34,112 bases of DNA, from the NCBI GenBank assembly GCA_013823635.1, contig PNML01000027.1, positions 1 to 34,112 of the forward strand, given 5' to 3'. Both the position numbers and the translations under genes were made by a program. Positions 16,442 through 25,532 of the stretch are shown here, piece by piece (positions within the stretch are counted from its first letter, which is position 1; each line of letters begins with the position of its first letter). This stretch comes from Polaromonas sp. (GTDB taxonomy: Bacteria > Pseudomonadota > Gammaproteobacteria > Burkholderiales > Burkholderiaceae_C). The notes beneath the pieces are model-generated. The model was not told the DNA's origin and ran no database searches. It was given only the letters and a program-made list of their open reading frames with translations.

Positions 16442-19069
16442 ATGAGTTTGAGTGGTTATCGATTGGCGATCCTCTGGGTCACATTTTTTCTGGCGCTGGC
16501 CGTGCAGGCGCCTCTTGCACAAGCAGGGGCTTACGAGGCCGAATTGCCTGCTGAACTCCACACCGCCAAAGACATGTGCGCATTGCTGCCGTGCGCAGAT
16601 GTCTTTCCCGGTGCCACGCATTTTTCGGACCGCAAGGGCCAACCGCCCTACGTGGAGGCCTACGACAACGCCAGCGATGCCAGGAAACTGCTGGGCTACG
16701 TCATGCTGTCCACCGACATCACCGACACCCCTGCCTACTCGGGCAAGCCCGTGGTCACGCTGATCGGCATGGACACACGGGGTCACTTTGTGGGCGTGAA
16801 GGTACTCAAGCACTCAGAGCCCATTTTGTTGCTGGGCATTCCGGAGTCCGCGCTCGAGAGGTTCAACGACCAGTACCTGGGCAAGTCGGTCGCCGACAAG
16901 ATTGAGGTGGGCCAGTCCCGCCCCGACGAAGACGTGCTCGGGCTGGACGCCATCTCAGGCGCCACCGTCACCGTCATCGCACAGAACCAGGTCATGATGA
17001 CCTCGGGTGCGGCCGTGGCACGCCAGGTGGGCATTTTGGCGCCCACGGTGCGCGAGCCCGCCCGCTTCAAGTCAGTGCACCCGCGCATGGGTTGGGAAGA
17101 CCTGGTCAAGCTGGGCGCGGTCAAGCGCCTTCGCGTGACCACCGAACAAGTGGGACTGGAACGCAGCCCCGAGCCCTTCATTGAATTGTGGTTTGGCGAC
17201 CTGAATCACCCGGACATCGGCAAAAGCCTGTTGGGCACCAACAGCTGGAACAACCTGCGCCAGCAACTGAAAGCAAACGAACACGCGCTGTTCGTGATCC
17301 GCACAGCCGGTGCCGAATCCTTCAAAGGCTCAGGCTTTGTGCGCGGTGGCCTGTACGACCGTGTGCAGGTGCGCCAGGGGGCAGATGCCTTCACCTTCCG
17401 CGACCTGGACGCATTGAACCTCTACGGCATCGAAGCGGCGGGGGCGCCCGCCTTCACCGAATCCATCATCTTCATCGTCCGTTCGTCGTCGTTCTCGGCG
17501 TCCTACCCCTGGAAGCTCAGCTTTCTGGGCAACCGCGTGGACCGCGCCACCGGCACGCGCAGTTTCACCAGCTTTGACACCCCTTACTGGCTGCCCGCAT
17601 CGGTGCTCGAAGGTGGTCGGCCCGTGGTGACAGAGCCCGACGCCCCCTGGGTTCGCGTCTGGAAAACCCGGGCAGTGGAAATCGCCCTGTTCGGTCTGCT
17701 GCTGGTGGCAGTGACCGTGGTGTATGCCCTGCGGGAAAAGCTCACCCGCCTGTCCACCCACAAGAACAAGTGGCCCGTGAACGGCTTCAAGTACACGGCC
17801 TGGGCCATCAGCATCTTCCTGGTGGGCTTTGGGGCGCTGGCGCAACCGTCCATCACACAGGTACTGACGTGGTTTCACGCGCTGCTGTTCCAGTGGACGT
17901 GGTCACTGTTTCTGACCGACCCCTTCATTTTCCTGTTCTGGATCTTCATCATCGTCACCGTGTTCCTGTTCGGGCGCGGCCTGTTCTGCGGTTGGATGTG
18001 TCCGTTCGGCTCCTTGTCTGAAGCCATCTACAAAGTCGCCCGGTTGGTCGGCTTCAAGCGCTGGCAGCGCGGCGTGCCCCAGGTGTGGCACGACCGTTTG
18101 AAGTGGCTGAAGTACGCCATCTTTTTCGGGCTGCTGGCGGTGTCCATGTTCTCCATGGGTCTGGCGGAAAAGCTGGCCGAAGTGGAACCGTTCAAAACCA
18201 CTTTCCTGGTCGGTGTCACCAACCGTGCATGGCCCTACGGGCTGTTTGTGGCGGTGCTGCTGGGTTTGTCCATCTTCATCGAACGGCCGTTTTGCAAATA
18301 CCTGTGTCCACTGGGGGCCTCGCTCGCCATGCCCAGCACCTTCCGCTGGTTCGGCCTGCGCCGCAAGCAGGACTGCAACAGCTGCAAGGCTTGCGCCGTG
18401 GGCTGTGGCGCGCAAGCCATCGACGCGGCGGGCCGGATCGACCACCGTGAATGCCTGCATTGCCTGGACTGCATGGTGCTGTACACCGACGTCAAAGGCT
18501 GCCCACCCCTGGCCAAGGAGCGCAAGCGCCGCGAGCGCGATGGGCTGGAAATCAGCCCCATCGGGCGCGATGGCTACTTCATTCCCATCCAGGTGGCGGG
18601 TGCTGCTCCCCATGCGCACATCAGTGCAGCGGTGGCGCAGGGCCCCGACCCGCGCATGCCCACGCCGCCCGTGTTGCCACCCCACAAACTGGGCACCAGC
18701 GGTTGGCGCTGGGTGTGGCTGGAACTGCGAGACCACCTGTGGCCGTGGAGCGCCGAAGGGTGGGCTTCCGCACGCGCGCTGCAGGTGGCGGGGTTCTCCC
18801 TGGCCTTGGCGGCCAGTGTGGCCTGGGTCATGGCCGGCATGGGACAACTCTCGTTGGGTGCCATCATCGGCTGGTGGTTTGGCTGGAGCGTGTACGAGGT
18901 GTTGATCCGCATGTCGGGGCGGCGCTACGTCAAGGACGGCCCTTGGTGGCAGGACCATTACCGAGAGGCCGGGTGGATGGACATGTTGAGTTACGTGGGT
19001 TTTAAAAACCTGCTGATCGGTGCGTCGCTGTTCCTCGCCCTCAAGGCCTTGGGATGGCTGAACCCATGA
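16442..19069 (+). CDS. nosR: NosR, flavin and iron-sulfur membrane protein for N2O reduction
   Basis: An 875-residue membrane protein. The signal peptide (to about residue 28) precedes a periplasmic FMN-binding domain with DAISGATVT, where Thr175 is the expected covalent FMN site. Several membrane segments follow, with CGWMCPFG and CKYLCPLG motifs, then a cytoplasmic ferredoxin-like part with CNSCKACAVGC and CLHCLDC plus a later KGC. A C-terminal region with further hydrophobic helices ends in DMLSYVGFKNLLIGASLF. NosR sends electrons toward NosZ and is needed for its expression or activity. ATG 16442 is preferred to the frame start at 16367, which overlaps nosZ and the hairpin. nosR follows nosZ here rather than preceding it. 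Confidence 0.97.
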   Translation: MSLSGYRLAILWVTFFLALAVQAPLAQAGAYEAELPAELHTAKDMCALLPCADVFPGATHFSDRKGQPPYVEAYDNASDARKLLGYVMLSTDITDTPAYSGKPVVTLIGMDTRGHFVGVKVLKHSEPILLLGIPESALERFNDQYLGKSVADKIEVGQSRPDEDVLGLDAISGATVTVIAQNQVMMTSGAAVARQVGILAPTVREPARFKSVHPRMGWEDLVKLGAVKRLRVTTEQVGLERSPEPFIELWFGDLNHPDIGKSLLGTNSWNNLRQQLKANEHALFVIRTAGAESFKGSGFVRGGLYDRVQVRQGADAFTFRDLDALNLYGIEAAGAPAFTESIIFIVRSSSFSASYPWKLSFLGNRVDRATGTRSFTSFDTPYWLPASVLEGGRPVVTEPDAPWVRVWKTRAVEIALFGLLLVAVTVVYALREKLTRLSTHKNKWPVNGFKYTAWAISIFLVGFGALAQPSITQVLTWFHALLFQWTWSLFLTDPFIFLFWIFIIVTVFLFGRGLFCGWMCPFGSLSEAIYKVARLVGFKRWQRGVPQVWHDRLKWLKYAIFFGLLAVSMFSMGLAEKLAEVEPFKTTFLVGVTNRAWPYGLFVAVLLGLSIFIERPFCKYLCPLGASLAMPSTFRWFGLRRKQDCNSCKACAVGCGAQAIDAAGRIDHRECLHCLDCMVLYTDVKGCPPLAKERKRRERDGLEISPIGRDGYFIPIQVAGAAPHAHISAAVAQGPDPRMPTPPVLPPHKLGTSGWRWVWLELRDHLWPWSAEGWASARALQVAGFSLALAASVAWVMAGMGQLSLGAIIGWWFGWSVYEVLIRMSGRRYVKDGPWWQDHYREAGWMDMLSYVGFKNLLIGASLFLALKALGWLNP

Positions 19070-20355
19070 GCGTGGCCAGGCGGAACAGAGGGACGTTGGG
19101 GCGTTGGCTGGTGGCGCTGTGTGGCTTGCTGGTGGTCACGCCAGGTTGGTGCGCCACCTGGTCGGTCAGGCCGGGTGATGACCTCAAGGCCATCGTGCAT
19201 CGGGCCGCCGCAGGCGACACCATCGAGGTGGCCCGTGGTCACTATCCGGTGAACCTGCTCATCGACAAGCCATTGACCCTGCGCGGCCTGGACCGCCCCA
19301 CCCTGAGCGGCGGCAACCTGGGTGACACCATCCGGGTCACGGCACCCGACGTGACCCTGGAGGGGCTGATCGTGCGGGACTCTGGCGACAGCCTGAACGA
19401 CCAGAACGCGGGCATTTACCTCTACCCCGGCGCCCACCGGGCCGTGGTTCGCCGCTGCGACCTGGTTTACAACCTGTTCGGGCTGTGGATCGAGAAAGCC
19501 AACGATGTCTTGGTCGAATCCAACCTGATTGTGGGCAAGCGGGAATACAACTCCTCGCAACGCGGCAACGGGGTACAGCTCTACAACACCACGGGCGCAC
19601 GCATCCTGAACAACAACATCGGCTTTGTGCGCGACGCCTTGTACGTCGATGTCTCGCACGACGCCATTTTTCGGGGCAACAAGCTGCACCACAGCCGCTA
19701 CGGCACCCACTACATGAACTCCTACCGCAACCTGTGGGAGGACAACGACACCTATTACAACCGGGGTGGACTGGCGCTGATGGAGGTGCGCGACCAGGTG
19801 GTGCGCAACAACCGGGCCTGGGGCAACTCCGATCACGGCATCATGCTGCGCACGCTGCAAGACTCGGTGATTGAAAACAACGTGGTGGCTGGCAACAGCC
19901 GGGGTTTCTTCATCTACGACGTGGAATACGCCACCCTCAGCAACAACCTGGTGATCGACAACGTGGTGGGCGTTCACCTGGCGGCCGGGTCCACCCGCAA
20001 CACGGTGGAGGGCAACGACTTCATCGGCAACCGCGAGCAGGTTCGCTACGTGGGTGCCCGCGATGAGCGCTGGGGTGTGCAACGCGGCAACCACTGGAGC
20101 AACTACCTGGGCTGGGACCGCGACGGCGACGGCAAGGGCGACGTGCCCTACGAAGCCAACGACCTGGTGGACCGCCTGACCTGGCGCTACCCCAGCATGA
20201 AACTGCTGCTGGCCAGCCCTGCGGTGCAGGCCTTGCGCCTGGTGGGCCAGCAGTTTCCGGTGCTGCGCGTGCCCTCGGTGGTGGACCCCCAGCCGCGCAT
20301 GCAACCGACACACAAAGAATGGAGTGAGTGGCGTGGCAAACATTTCCCCCGCTGA
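19054..20355 (+). CDS. nosD: NosD, periplasmic copper-site maturation protein
   Basis: A 433-residue exported right-handed parallel beta-helix (CASH) protein needed to assemble the CuZ centre of NosZ with the NosFY ABC transporter. The signal peptide ends near PGWCA, and the repeats are visible as recurring short asparagine-rich strands (VRRCDLVYNLFGLWI, ILNNNIGFVRDALYV, VIENNVVAGNSRGFFI). A conserved NHWSNYLGWDRDGDGKGD segment closes the helix. ATG 19054 has AAGG 7 bases upstream; ATG 19066 overlaps the nosR stop (ATGA) and is the alternative. It overlaps nosF at its 3' end. Confidence 0.96.
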   Translation: MAEPMSVARRNRGTLGRWLVALCGLLVVTPGWCATWSVRPGDDLKAIVHRAAAGDTIEVARGHYPVNLLIDKPLTLRGLDRPTLSGGNLGDTIRVTAPDVTLEGLIVRDSGDSLNDQNAGIYLYPGAHRAVVRRCDLVYNLFGLWIEKANDVLVESNLIVGKREYNSSQRGNGVQLYNTTGARILNNNIGFVRDALYVDVSHDAIFRGNKLHHSRYGTHYMNSYRNLWEDNDTYYNRGGLALMEVRDQVVRNNRAWGNSDHGIMLRTLQDSVIENNVVAGNSRGFFIYDVEYATLSNNLVIDNVVGVHLAAGSTRNTVEGNDFIGNREQVRYVGARDERWGVQRGNHWSNYLGWDRDGDGKGDVPYEANDLVDRLTWRYPSMKLLLASPAVQALRLVGQQFPVLRVPSVVDPQPRMQPTHKEWSEWRGKHFPR

Positions 20356-21265
20356 CCGCAGCCTGGCGGTGTCGCTGCGCGGTGTGAGCAAACACTACGG
20401 TCCGCTGCGTGCGGTGGACGGTGTGGATTTGAGCGTGCCACGAGGTGAAATTTTCGGCCTCATCGGCCACAACGGTGCGGGCAAAAGCACGCTGTTCAAG
20501 ATGATGCTGGGCTTGGTGCCCGCCACCAGCGGCGAGGTTTGGGTGGGTGGCGCTTCGGTGACTGGCCGCGATTTCCGTGCCGCACGCCGCCACCTGGGCT
20601 ATTTGCCCGAAAACGTGGTGCTGTATGACAACCTCAGCGGGCTGGAGACCCTGCGGTTTTTTGCCCGCCTCAAGCACGCCCCGCTGGCGCAATGCCAACC
20701 CACCCTGGAGCGGGTGGGTCTGGCGCACGCGGGCACACGGCCCGTGCGCGAGTACTCCAAGGGCATGCGTCAGCGCCTGGGTTTTGCGCAGGCGTTGCTG
20801 GGCTCCCCCCAGGTGTTGTTTCTGGACGAGCCCACCAACGGACTGGACCCGCAAGCCATTCGCGACTTCTATGCCACGCTGCGCACCCTGCAGGCCGACG
20901 GCGTGACGGTGGTCATCACCTCGCACATCCTGGCCGAGTTGCAGGAACGGGTGGACCGACTGGCCATCATGTCTGCCGGCAAACTTCAGGCGGTGGGCAG
21001 CGTGCAGGCGCTGCGCGAACAAACCCGCATGCCGCTGGTGTTTGATTTGCAAGTCCAGCCCGCCCATGTTCCCCTGGTGACACGGACCTTGGCTGATGCC
21101 ACCGGCATTGCGCCTGAAACCACGGCCACCGGCTTGCGACTGCGCTGCCCCCGTGAACAGAAGATGGCCGTGCTGGCGGTCATCAGCCCGCTGGGCGAAC
21201 AGGTGCAAGACCTGACCCTGCTGGAACCGTCACTGGAAGACGTGTTCTTTGGTTTTTCCGACTGA
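20333..21265 (+). CDS. nosF: NosF, ABC transporter ATP-binding protein
   Basis: An ATPase of about 310 residues that pairs with NosY and supplies NosD, in the CuZ assembly pathway. Walker A GHNGAGKST, signature SKGMRQRL, Walker B LFLDEPTNGLD and switch TSH are all present, with the NosF-typical C-terminal extension of about 90 residues ending in EPSLEDVFFG. GTG 20333 is chosen because GGAG (20321-20324) sits 8 bases before it; GTG 20324 would add three residues. The gene begins inside the end of nosD. Confidence 0.96.
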   Translation: MANISPADRSLAVSLRGVSKHYGPLRAVDGVDLSVPRGEIFGLIGHNGAGKSTLFKMMLGLVPATSGEVWVGGASVTGRDFRAARRHLGYLPENVVLYDNLSGLETLRFFARLKHAPLAQCQPTLERVGLAHAGTRPVREYSKGMRQRLGFAQALLGSPQVLFLDEPTNGLDPQAIRDFYATLRTLQADGVTVVITSHILAELQERVDRLAIMSAGKLQAVGSVQALREQTRMPLVFDLQVQPAHVPLVTRTLADATGIAPETTATGLRLRCPREQKMAVLAVISPLGEQVQDLTLLEPSLEDVFFGFSD

Positions 21266-21274
21266 AAGCAGCCC

Positions 21275-22090
21275 ATGGAAGCGACCCCAATTTTCACCAT
21301 CGCGGCCAAAGAGTTTCGCGACCGCATGCGCAACCGCTGGGTACTGGCTGTGGCGCTGGTCTTCACGGTGTTCTCACTCGTCATTGCCTACTTTGGCGGA
21401 GCCCAGCAGGGCACTGTGGGGTTTCGCTCCATCGAGTTCACCATCGCCAGTCTGGTGAGCCTGGTGATCTACCTGATACCGCTCATTGCCTTGCTGCTGG
21501 GGTTTGATGCCATCGTGGGCGAGCGGGAACGCGGCTCCCTCGACCTGCTGCTGGCCCTGCCCATCACACGCCTGGAGCTGGTGCTGGGCAAGTACCTGGG
21601 CCTGGCCGCTGCCCTCACCCTGTCCACCCTCGCCGGGTTTGGCCTGGTGGCCGTGCTGCTGTTTCGCCAGCTCAGCTGGAACGGCCTGTTTCACTACGCG
21701 GGGTTCATGCTCAGTTCCGTGCTGCTGGGCCTGGCCTTTCTGAGCCTGGCGGTGTTGGTGTCGGTGGTGGCCCGCGACCGCACCCGCGCCTCGGGTCTGG
21801 CCATTGCCACCTGGTTTCTGTTTGTGCTGGTGTTCGACCTGGTGCTGCTGGGTGTGCTCGTGGGCAGCGGCGGGCGCATGGGCGGCGACCTGATGGCCTG
21901 GCTGCTGCTGCTCAACCCCGCCGATGTGTTTCGCATCCTGAACGTTTTTTCGCTGGACGACGTGCGCACGCTCTACGGCCTGACCAGCATCGTTCCATCG
22001 TCCCTGGGCAGTCCGGTGGTGATGGGCGGTGTCATGGCGGCCTGGATCGCGGTGCCCCTGGCTCTGGCCCACTGGAGATTCAAACCATGA
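21275..22090 (+). CDS. nosY: NosY, ABC transporter permease
   Basis: A 271-residue inner-membrane protein with six predicted helices, the ABC-2 type partner of NosF. It starts MEATPIFTIAAKEFRDRMRNRW, typical for NosY, and contains the conserved GFDAIVGERERGSLDLLLALPITR loop. With NosF and NosD it is thought to provide sulfur and/or copper components for CuZ. It lies 9 bases after nosF and overlaps nosL by ATGA. Confidence 0.96.
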   Translation: MEATPIFTIAAKEFRDRMRNRWVLAVALVFTVFSLVIAYFGGAQQGTVGFRSIEFTIASLVSLVIYLIPLIALLLGFDAIVGERERGSLDLLLALPITRLELVLGKYLGLAAALTLSTLAGFGLVAVLLFRQLSWNGLFHYAGFMLSSVLLGLAFLSLAVLVSVVARDRTRASGLAIATWFLFVLVFDLVLLGVLVGSGGRMGGDLMAWLLLLNPADVFRILNVFSLDDVRTLYGLTSIVPSSLGSPVVMGGVMAAWIAVPLALAHWRFKP

Positions 22091-22674
22091 CCACCCCTTG
22101 CGCCTGCCGACGAGGCACGGCCTCCCCCGGCCACACCAACCACCACCGCCGCCTGCTGTGTGGCTTCACCGCGCTGCTGGCCGTCGGCGGGGTGGCCGCA
22201 CTGGCGGGCTGCGGCGACACCGCGACCACCAGCCAGACCCTGGCACCCGTGGAAATCGACCGTGCCACCAGCTGCGAGCTGGACGGCATGCTGCTGGCCG
22301 ACTTCCCCGGACCCAAAGCGCAGATCTATTACGCTGGCGCCCCTGGCCCGGTGTTCATGTGCGACACGGTGGAGATGTTCAGCACCCTGTTGCGGCCCGA
22401 GCAAGTGCGCCCGGTGCTGATAGTCTATGTGCAGGACATGGGCAAAGCCGACTGGGACAACCCCCGCGGCCATTGGATGGACGCCAAAGTGGGCTACTAC
22501 GTGTTGGGTGGCAAGCGCCATGGCTCCATGGGTCCCACCATCGGCAGCTTTGCCCAGGAGGCCGACGCCCGGAAATTCATGGAACAGTGGGGCGGCCAGT
22601 TGATGCGCTTTGGCGAGGTCAAGCCCGAGATGGTGGACCTGAGCGGCGGTGCCTTGCACGACACCCGCATGTGA
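22087..22674 (+). CDS. nosL: NosL, copper-chaperone lipoprotein
   Basis: A 195-residue NosL-family lipoprotein. The lipobox is LAGC after an unusually long N-terminal region rich in His and Arg (about 28 residues before the hydrophobic core). The NosL core shows CELDGM, the C-x-x-D-G-M copper-binding motif, FPGPKAQIYY, and FMCDTVEMF, matching NosL copper-delivery proteins for NosZ. ATG 22087 overlaps the nosY stop; a later start in the same frame could shorten the N-terminal tail. Confidence 0.95.
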   Translation: MTTPCACRRGTASPGHTNHHRRLLCGFTALLAVGGVAALAGCGDTATTSQTLAPVEIDRATSCELDGMLLADFPGPKAQIYYAGAPGPVFMCDTVEMFSTLLRPEQVRPVLIVYVQDMGKADWDNPRGHWMDAKVGYYVLGGKRHGSMGPTIGSFAQEADARKFMEQWGGQLMRFGEVKPEMVDLSGGALHDTRM

Positions 22675-22679
22675 ACACC

Positions 22680-23321
22680 ATGGCCCAGTGGTCGCAACGC
22701 ACCCATTGGCTGGCGGGCAGTGTGCTCTGCCTGACGGCGGCCTGCGCTCTGTGGCTGACCCAACAGGCCCATGTACAGCAAGCGTTGTTGGTCAACAGCG
22801 CCACCGACGACGTCTGCATTGTGGCCCCACCCACGCCCCACGACCCGCTCTCGGGTGTGGGCCTGCACGACCCACGGCCCATTGCGGCCGATGCACGCTG
22901 CCCCGTGTGCGGCATGTTTCCGGCCCGCTCGCCCGAGTGGGCCGCACAGGTGGTGTTTGACGATGGTGCCACCCATTTTTTTGACTCACCGGTCTCGCTG
23001 TTCATTTACCTGGGCAATGTCACCCGCATTTCCCCCGGCCGAAGCATCGACCAGATTGCCGCGCAATACGTGACCGACAGTGAACACGGCGGCTGGGTGT
23101 CGGCACAGCAAGCGGTGTACGTGAAGGGATCCAGCGCTCTGGGGCCGATGCGCTCCGGCAACCTTCCCGCCTTTGCCCACCCGGCCGATGCCCAGCGGTT
23201 TGCCCAACGCCGCGGCGGTGAGCTGCTGACGGCGGCGCAAATCACCCCAGCGCTGCTGACGCAACTCGGCGGCGGCAACCGGCACACCCACAGTGGCTCC
23301 GCCATGCCAGGCCACCCCTGA
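22680..23321 (+). CDS. Second NosL-like protein
   Basis: A 213-residue protein with an N-terminal signal/anchor (LAGSVLCLTAACALWL) and a NosL-like core CPVCGMF...FDDGATHFFDSP, the usual C-x-x-C-G-M copper motif, with a His-containing C-terminal tail. Unlike the preceding NosL it keeps two cysteines in the motif. A GTG at 22671 overlaps the nosL stop (GTGA) and could be the start; ATG 22680 is the conventional choice. It closes the nos operon and is convergent with the transport operon. Likely an additional periplasmic copper chaperone; a lipoprotein cysteine is possible (TAAC) but not certain. Confidence 0.88.
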   Translation: MAQWSQRTHWLAGSVLCLTAACALWLTQQAHVQQALLVNSATDDVCIVAPPTPHDPLSGVGLHDPRPIAADARCPVCGMFPARSPEWAAQVVFDDGATHFFDSPVSLFIYLGNVTRISPGRSIDQIAAQYVTDSEHGGWVSAQQAVYVKGSSALGPMRSGNLPAFAHPADAQRFAQRRGGELLTAAQITPALLTQLGGGNRHTHSGSAMPGHP

Positions 23322-23348
23322 CGCCCAACAAACCACCACGGGCCCGCT

Positions 23349-24638
23349 TCAAAACGCCCAGGTGCCCATCACATACCCCTGGCGCTGCACCGGCAGCTGG
23401 CGCGCCACCGCGCTGGCCGGGCCACCCGTGGTGCGCAGCCCCCCTTCCAGCTTCACGCGGTCACCCTGCCACACCAGGCTGGCCGTCCACATCTGGCCAC
23501 CATCGGCGGGGTGCCACATCACATCCAGCGCGGGTTGCCAGGCACCGTGCGTCCAGCTCAGGCGGGCGAACAGGTTGTGGCGGTGCAGGTTGGCCGATGC
23601 GCTGCTGGCGTTGAACGCACTGGCCTGCCACGCCAGGTTGCCCGCTACCGCCGCAGCGGGCGCACCCAGCGCGCGCCAGGCGGGCAAGGCCTGGTTGCGG
23701 GCCGCCCACTGCCGCCACTGGGCGGCTGACAGCGCCGTGCCGTCGTACCAGGCCTCGGCCAGCAGGCTGACCTGGCGCTCGTTGGTCCAGGTGCCGCCCA
23801 CCAGCGCCTGGGTGGCACTGCCGCCCAGCGTGGGCTGCCACGGGTTGCTGGCCAGCAAGGCGGTGCCCGGTGGGGCGGCAGACGCCGTGCTGGTGCTGGC
23901 CAAGGTGTCAAAGTGGGCCATGTGCCGCACGGAGGCGTGCAGCTCCAGCGCATCGCTGGCCACCCATGAAGCGGCCACACCTGCACTGCCCGCCGTGCGG
24001 TTGCCCCAGCGGGCAAAGCCGTGCCAGTCCACCTCGCCAGCGCGGCGGTACACGCGGGCGGCCAGCGCGAGCTCCCCGGCCCCGGTGGCGCTGCGCCCGT
24101 GGGTGGGGTTGACGGCCACCAGGCTCCAGGCGGTGTCGGCGGTGAAGCGCTCGGCCATCAGCAGCGGGCGACCCTGCAGCGTGGCGGGCACCAGCGTGCG
24201 GCGGGCCTCCTGCTGCACCAGGTCGTTGGGCCGAAAAGCATGGCCCACGTCCCAGCTCACCACCTGCTTGCCCGCGCTCCACTGCCACGGCCCGGCGGCG
24301 CCCGAGGCCACCGCTTCATTCACCCAGGCCTGCGACTGGCCCGGTCCACCCTCGGGGCGTTGGGCTTGCAGCGTGACGGTGGTGCGGATGCCCACGCCAC
24401 CGCCCTCCCCGGCCGCGCGCAACTCGGCCTGCACGGTGGCGGCAGAGGCCTGTGCCGGGGCCAAGCCGGGCACCAGCGCGTTGGCCTGCGCCAGCGGCCC
24501 GGCGCTGGCCGCCTGGCGGCCCGCCCAGGTGCTGCGCCACTGGCCCGACACGTCTTGCGCCTGCGCGCTGCCCGCGCACAGCACCCACGCCGCAGACGCG
24601 GCAGCCACCCAGGTGGCGCAGTGGTGAGGGCGTGCCAT
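23349..24638 (-). CDS. Beta-barrel-like outer-membrane protein, last gene of five-gene operon
   Basis: A 429-residue exported protein with a clear signal peptide (ending GSAQAQ). The mature part has alternating polar/hydrophobic strands rich in Trp, Gly and Ala and ends in a terminal phenylalanine (GYVMGTWAF), the usual C-terminal signal of outer-membrane beta-barrels. No specific family recognised. It starts 2 bases after the LolA-like gene stop, so it is almost surely co-translated. The ORF opened at 24881 upstream overlaps the LolA-like gene and is not a sensible start. It may be the outer-membrane partner of the LolA-like carrier and ABC pair. Confidence 0.75.
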   Translation of the reverse strand: MARPHHCATWVAAASAAWVLCAGSAQAQDVSGQWRSTWAGRQAASAGPLAQANALVPGLAPAQASAATVQAELRAAGEGGGVGIRTTVTLQAQRPEGGPGQSQAWVNEAVASGAAGPWQWSAGKQVVSWDVGHAFRPNDLVQQEARRTLVPATLQGRPLLMAERFTADTAWSLVAVNPTHGRSATGAGELALAARVYRRAGEVDWHGFARWGNRTAGSAGVAASWVASDALELHASVRHMAHFDTLASTSTASAAPPGTALLASNPWQPTLGGSATQALVGGTWTNERQVSLLAEAWYDGTALSAAQWRQWAARNQALPAWRALGAPAAAVAGNLAWQASAFNASSASANLHRHNLFARLSWTHGAWQPALDVMWHPADGGQMWTASLVWQGDRVKLEGGLRTTGGPASAVARQLPVQRQGYVMGTWAF

Positions 24639-24640
24639 GC

Positions 24641-25519
24641 TCAGTTCAGGCTGGGGTTGCGGGCCAAAAACATGGGGTTGAGCCATTCGGTCGGCACGGT
24701 GCGCGGCTGGCGGCTCAGGTAACTGACGCGGGTCTGGCGCTGGTTGCCCAGTTGGTCGGTCAGCACCATTTCGCTCACCATGCCCGCCGGGTCCACCACA
24801 AAGCGGGCCTGCTTGGCCAGCTTGTCGGACTGCACGTACAAATCGGCCCGCACCGGCTCGTGGCGCTGCTGGCCCAGCCACAGCGTCATGCGCTGGTAGG
24901 TCACGCCTTTGCGGCTGGCAGACAATTCAAGGCGATAGCAAACAAATGAATAAATACTTGCGCTGTAGGTGTTTTTTTCATGTATTTTGATTTCCAGCGC
25001 AACGCCCGGTGCCTCGGCGGTCGGCCAGCACGGCTCCTCGCCCGCCAGGGTGGCGGTGTAGTCACCGCTCCAGCTCAGGGTGGCGATGTCGCCGGTGCTG
25101 GCATCGCCCAGCAGCTTTTGCATGGGCGTGATGCGCAGCGGGCGCTGGCTGCCGGGCATGAGCAGCCAGAAGTCGTCGCCCAGCATCAGCACCTTCTGGC
25201 CTTTTTCGGCGGGGCTTTGCATCAGCACCAGCGACTGGCGGCCGGCCTGCGCCAACACGGTGTAGCGGCGCTCCTTGTCGGGCGTGCCATCGGGGAGAAA
25301 GGTTTGCACCAGCGTGTCCACCTGCAGGTTGTCTGCGCCTTGGGGCGAGCCCGCCACGCCCATGCGGAAGCGGTCGGCATCTTTGAGCAGGGTGGTCACG
25401 TCCTGGGCATGGGCTTGAACATGCACCAAGCTGGCCAGCGCGACCGATGCGCTGGCGGCACAACGGGCCAAAGAGTGGGCTGAAGAGGAGGCCAAGGGCA
25501 TCGCAAAAACGTGTTTCAT
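24641..25519 (-). CDS. LolA-like outer-membrane lipoprotein-sorting protein
   Basis: A 292-residue periplasmic protein with an N-terminal signal (to about residue 39, ending HAQD). The body has the LolA-like half-barrel pattern, with repeated strand pairs DKERRYTVLAQ, SLVLMQSPAEKGQKVLMLGDDFWLLMP and RITPMQKLLGDAS, as in PF17131-type proteins annotated as outer-membrane lipoprotein sorting. Such proteins bind an acyl chain in a hydrophobic groove. It carries AT-rich island B (24925-25000), which encodes an atypical stretch around IHEKNTYSASIYSFVCY. AAGGA lies before ATG 25519. Function inferred from family and operon only. Confidence 0.8.
   Translation of the reverse strand: MKHVFAMPLASSSAHSLARCAASASVALASLVHVQAHAQDVTTLLKDADRFRMGVAGSPQGADNLQVDTLVQTFLPDGTPDKERRYTVLAQAGRQSLVLMQSPAEKGQKVLMLGDDFWLLMPGSQRPLRITPMQKLLGDASTGDIATLSWSGDYTATLAGEEPCWPTAEAPGVALEIKIHEKNTYSASIYSFVCYRLELSASRKGVTYQRMTLWLGQQRHEPVRADLYVQSDKLAKQARFVVDPAGMVSEMVLTDQLGNQRQTRVSYLSRQPRTVPTEWLNPMFLARNPSLN
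24925..25000. repeat. AT-rich island B inside the LolA-like gene
   Basis: An abrupt AT-rich segment in GC-rich coding sequence. On the plus strand AGCAAACAAA starts at 24937 and GCGCTGTAGG ends at 24969. It aligns without gaps to island A (minus strand from 8651) at 22 of 33 positions by eye. It keeps the reading frame. Confidence 0.5.
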
Positions 25520-25532
25520 GGCAACGTGTCCT

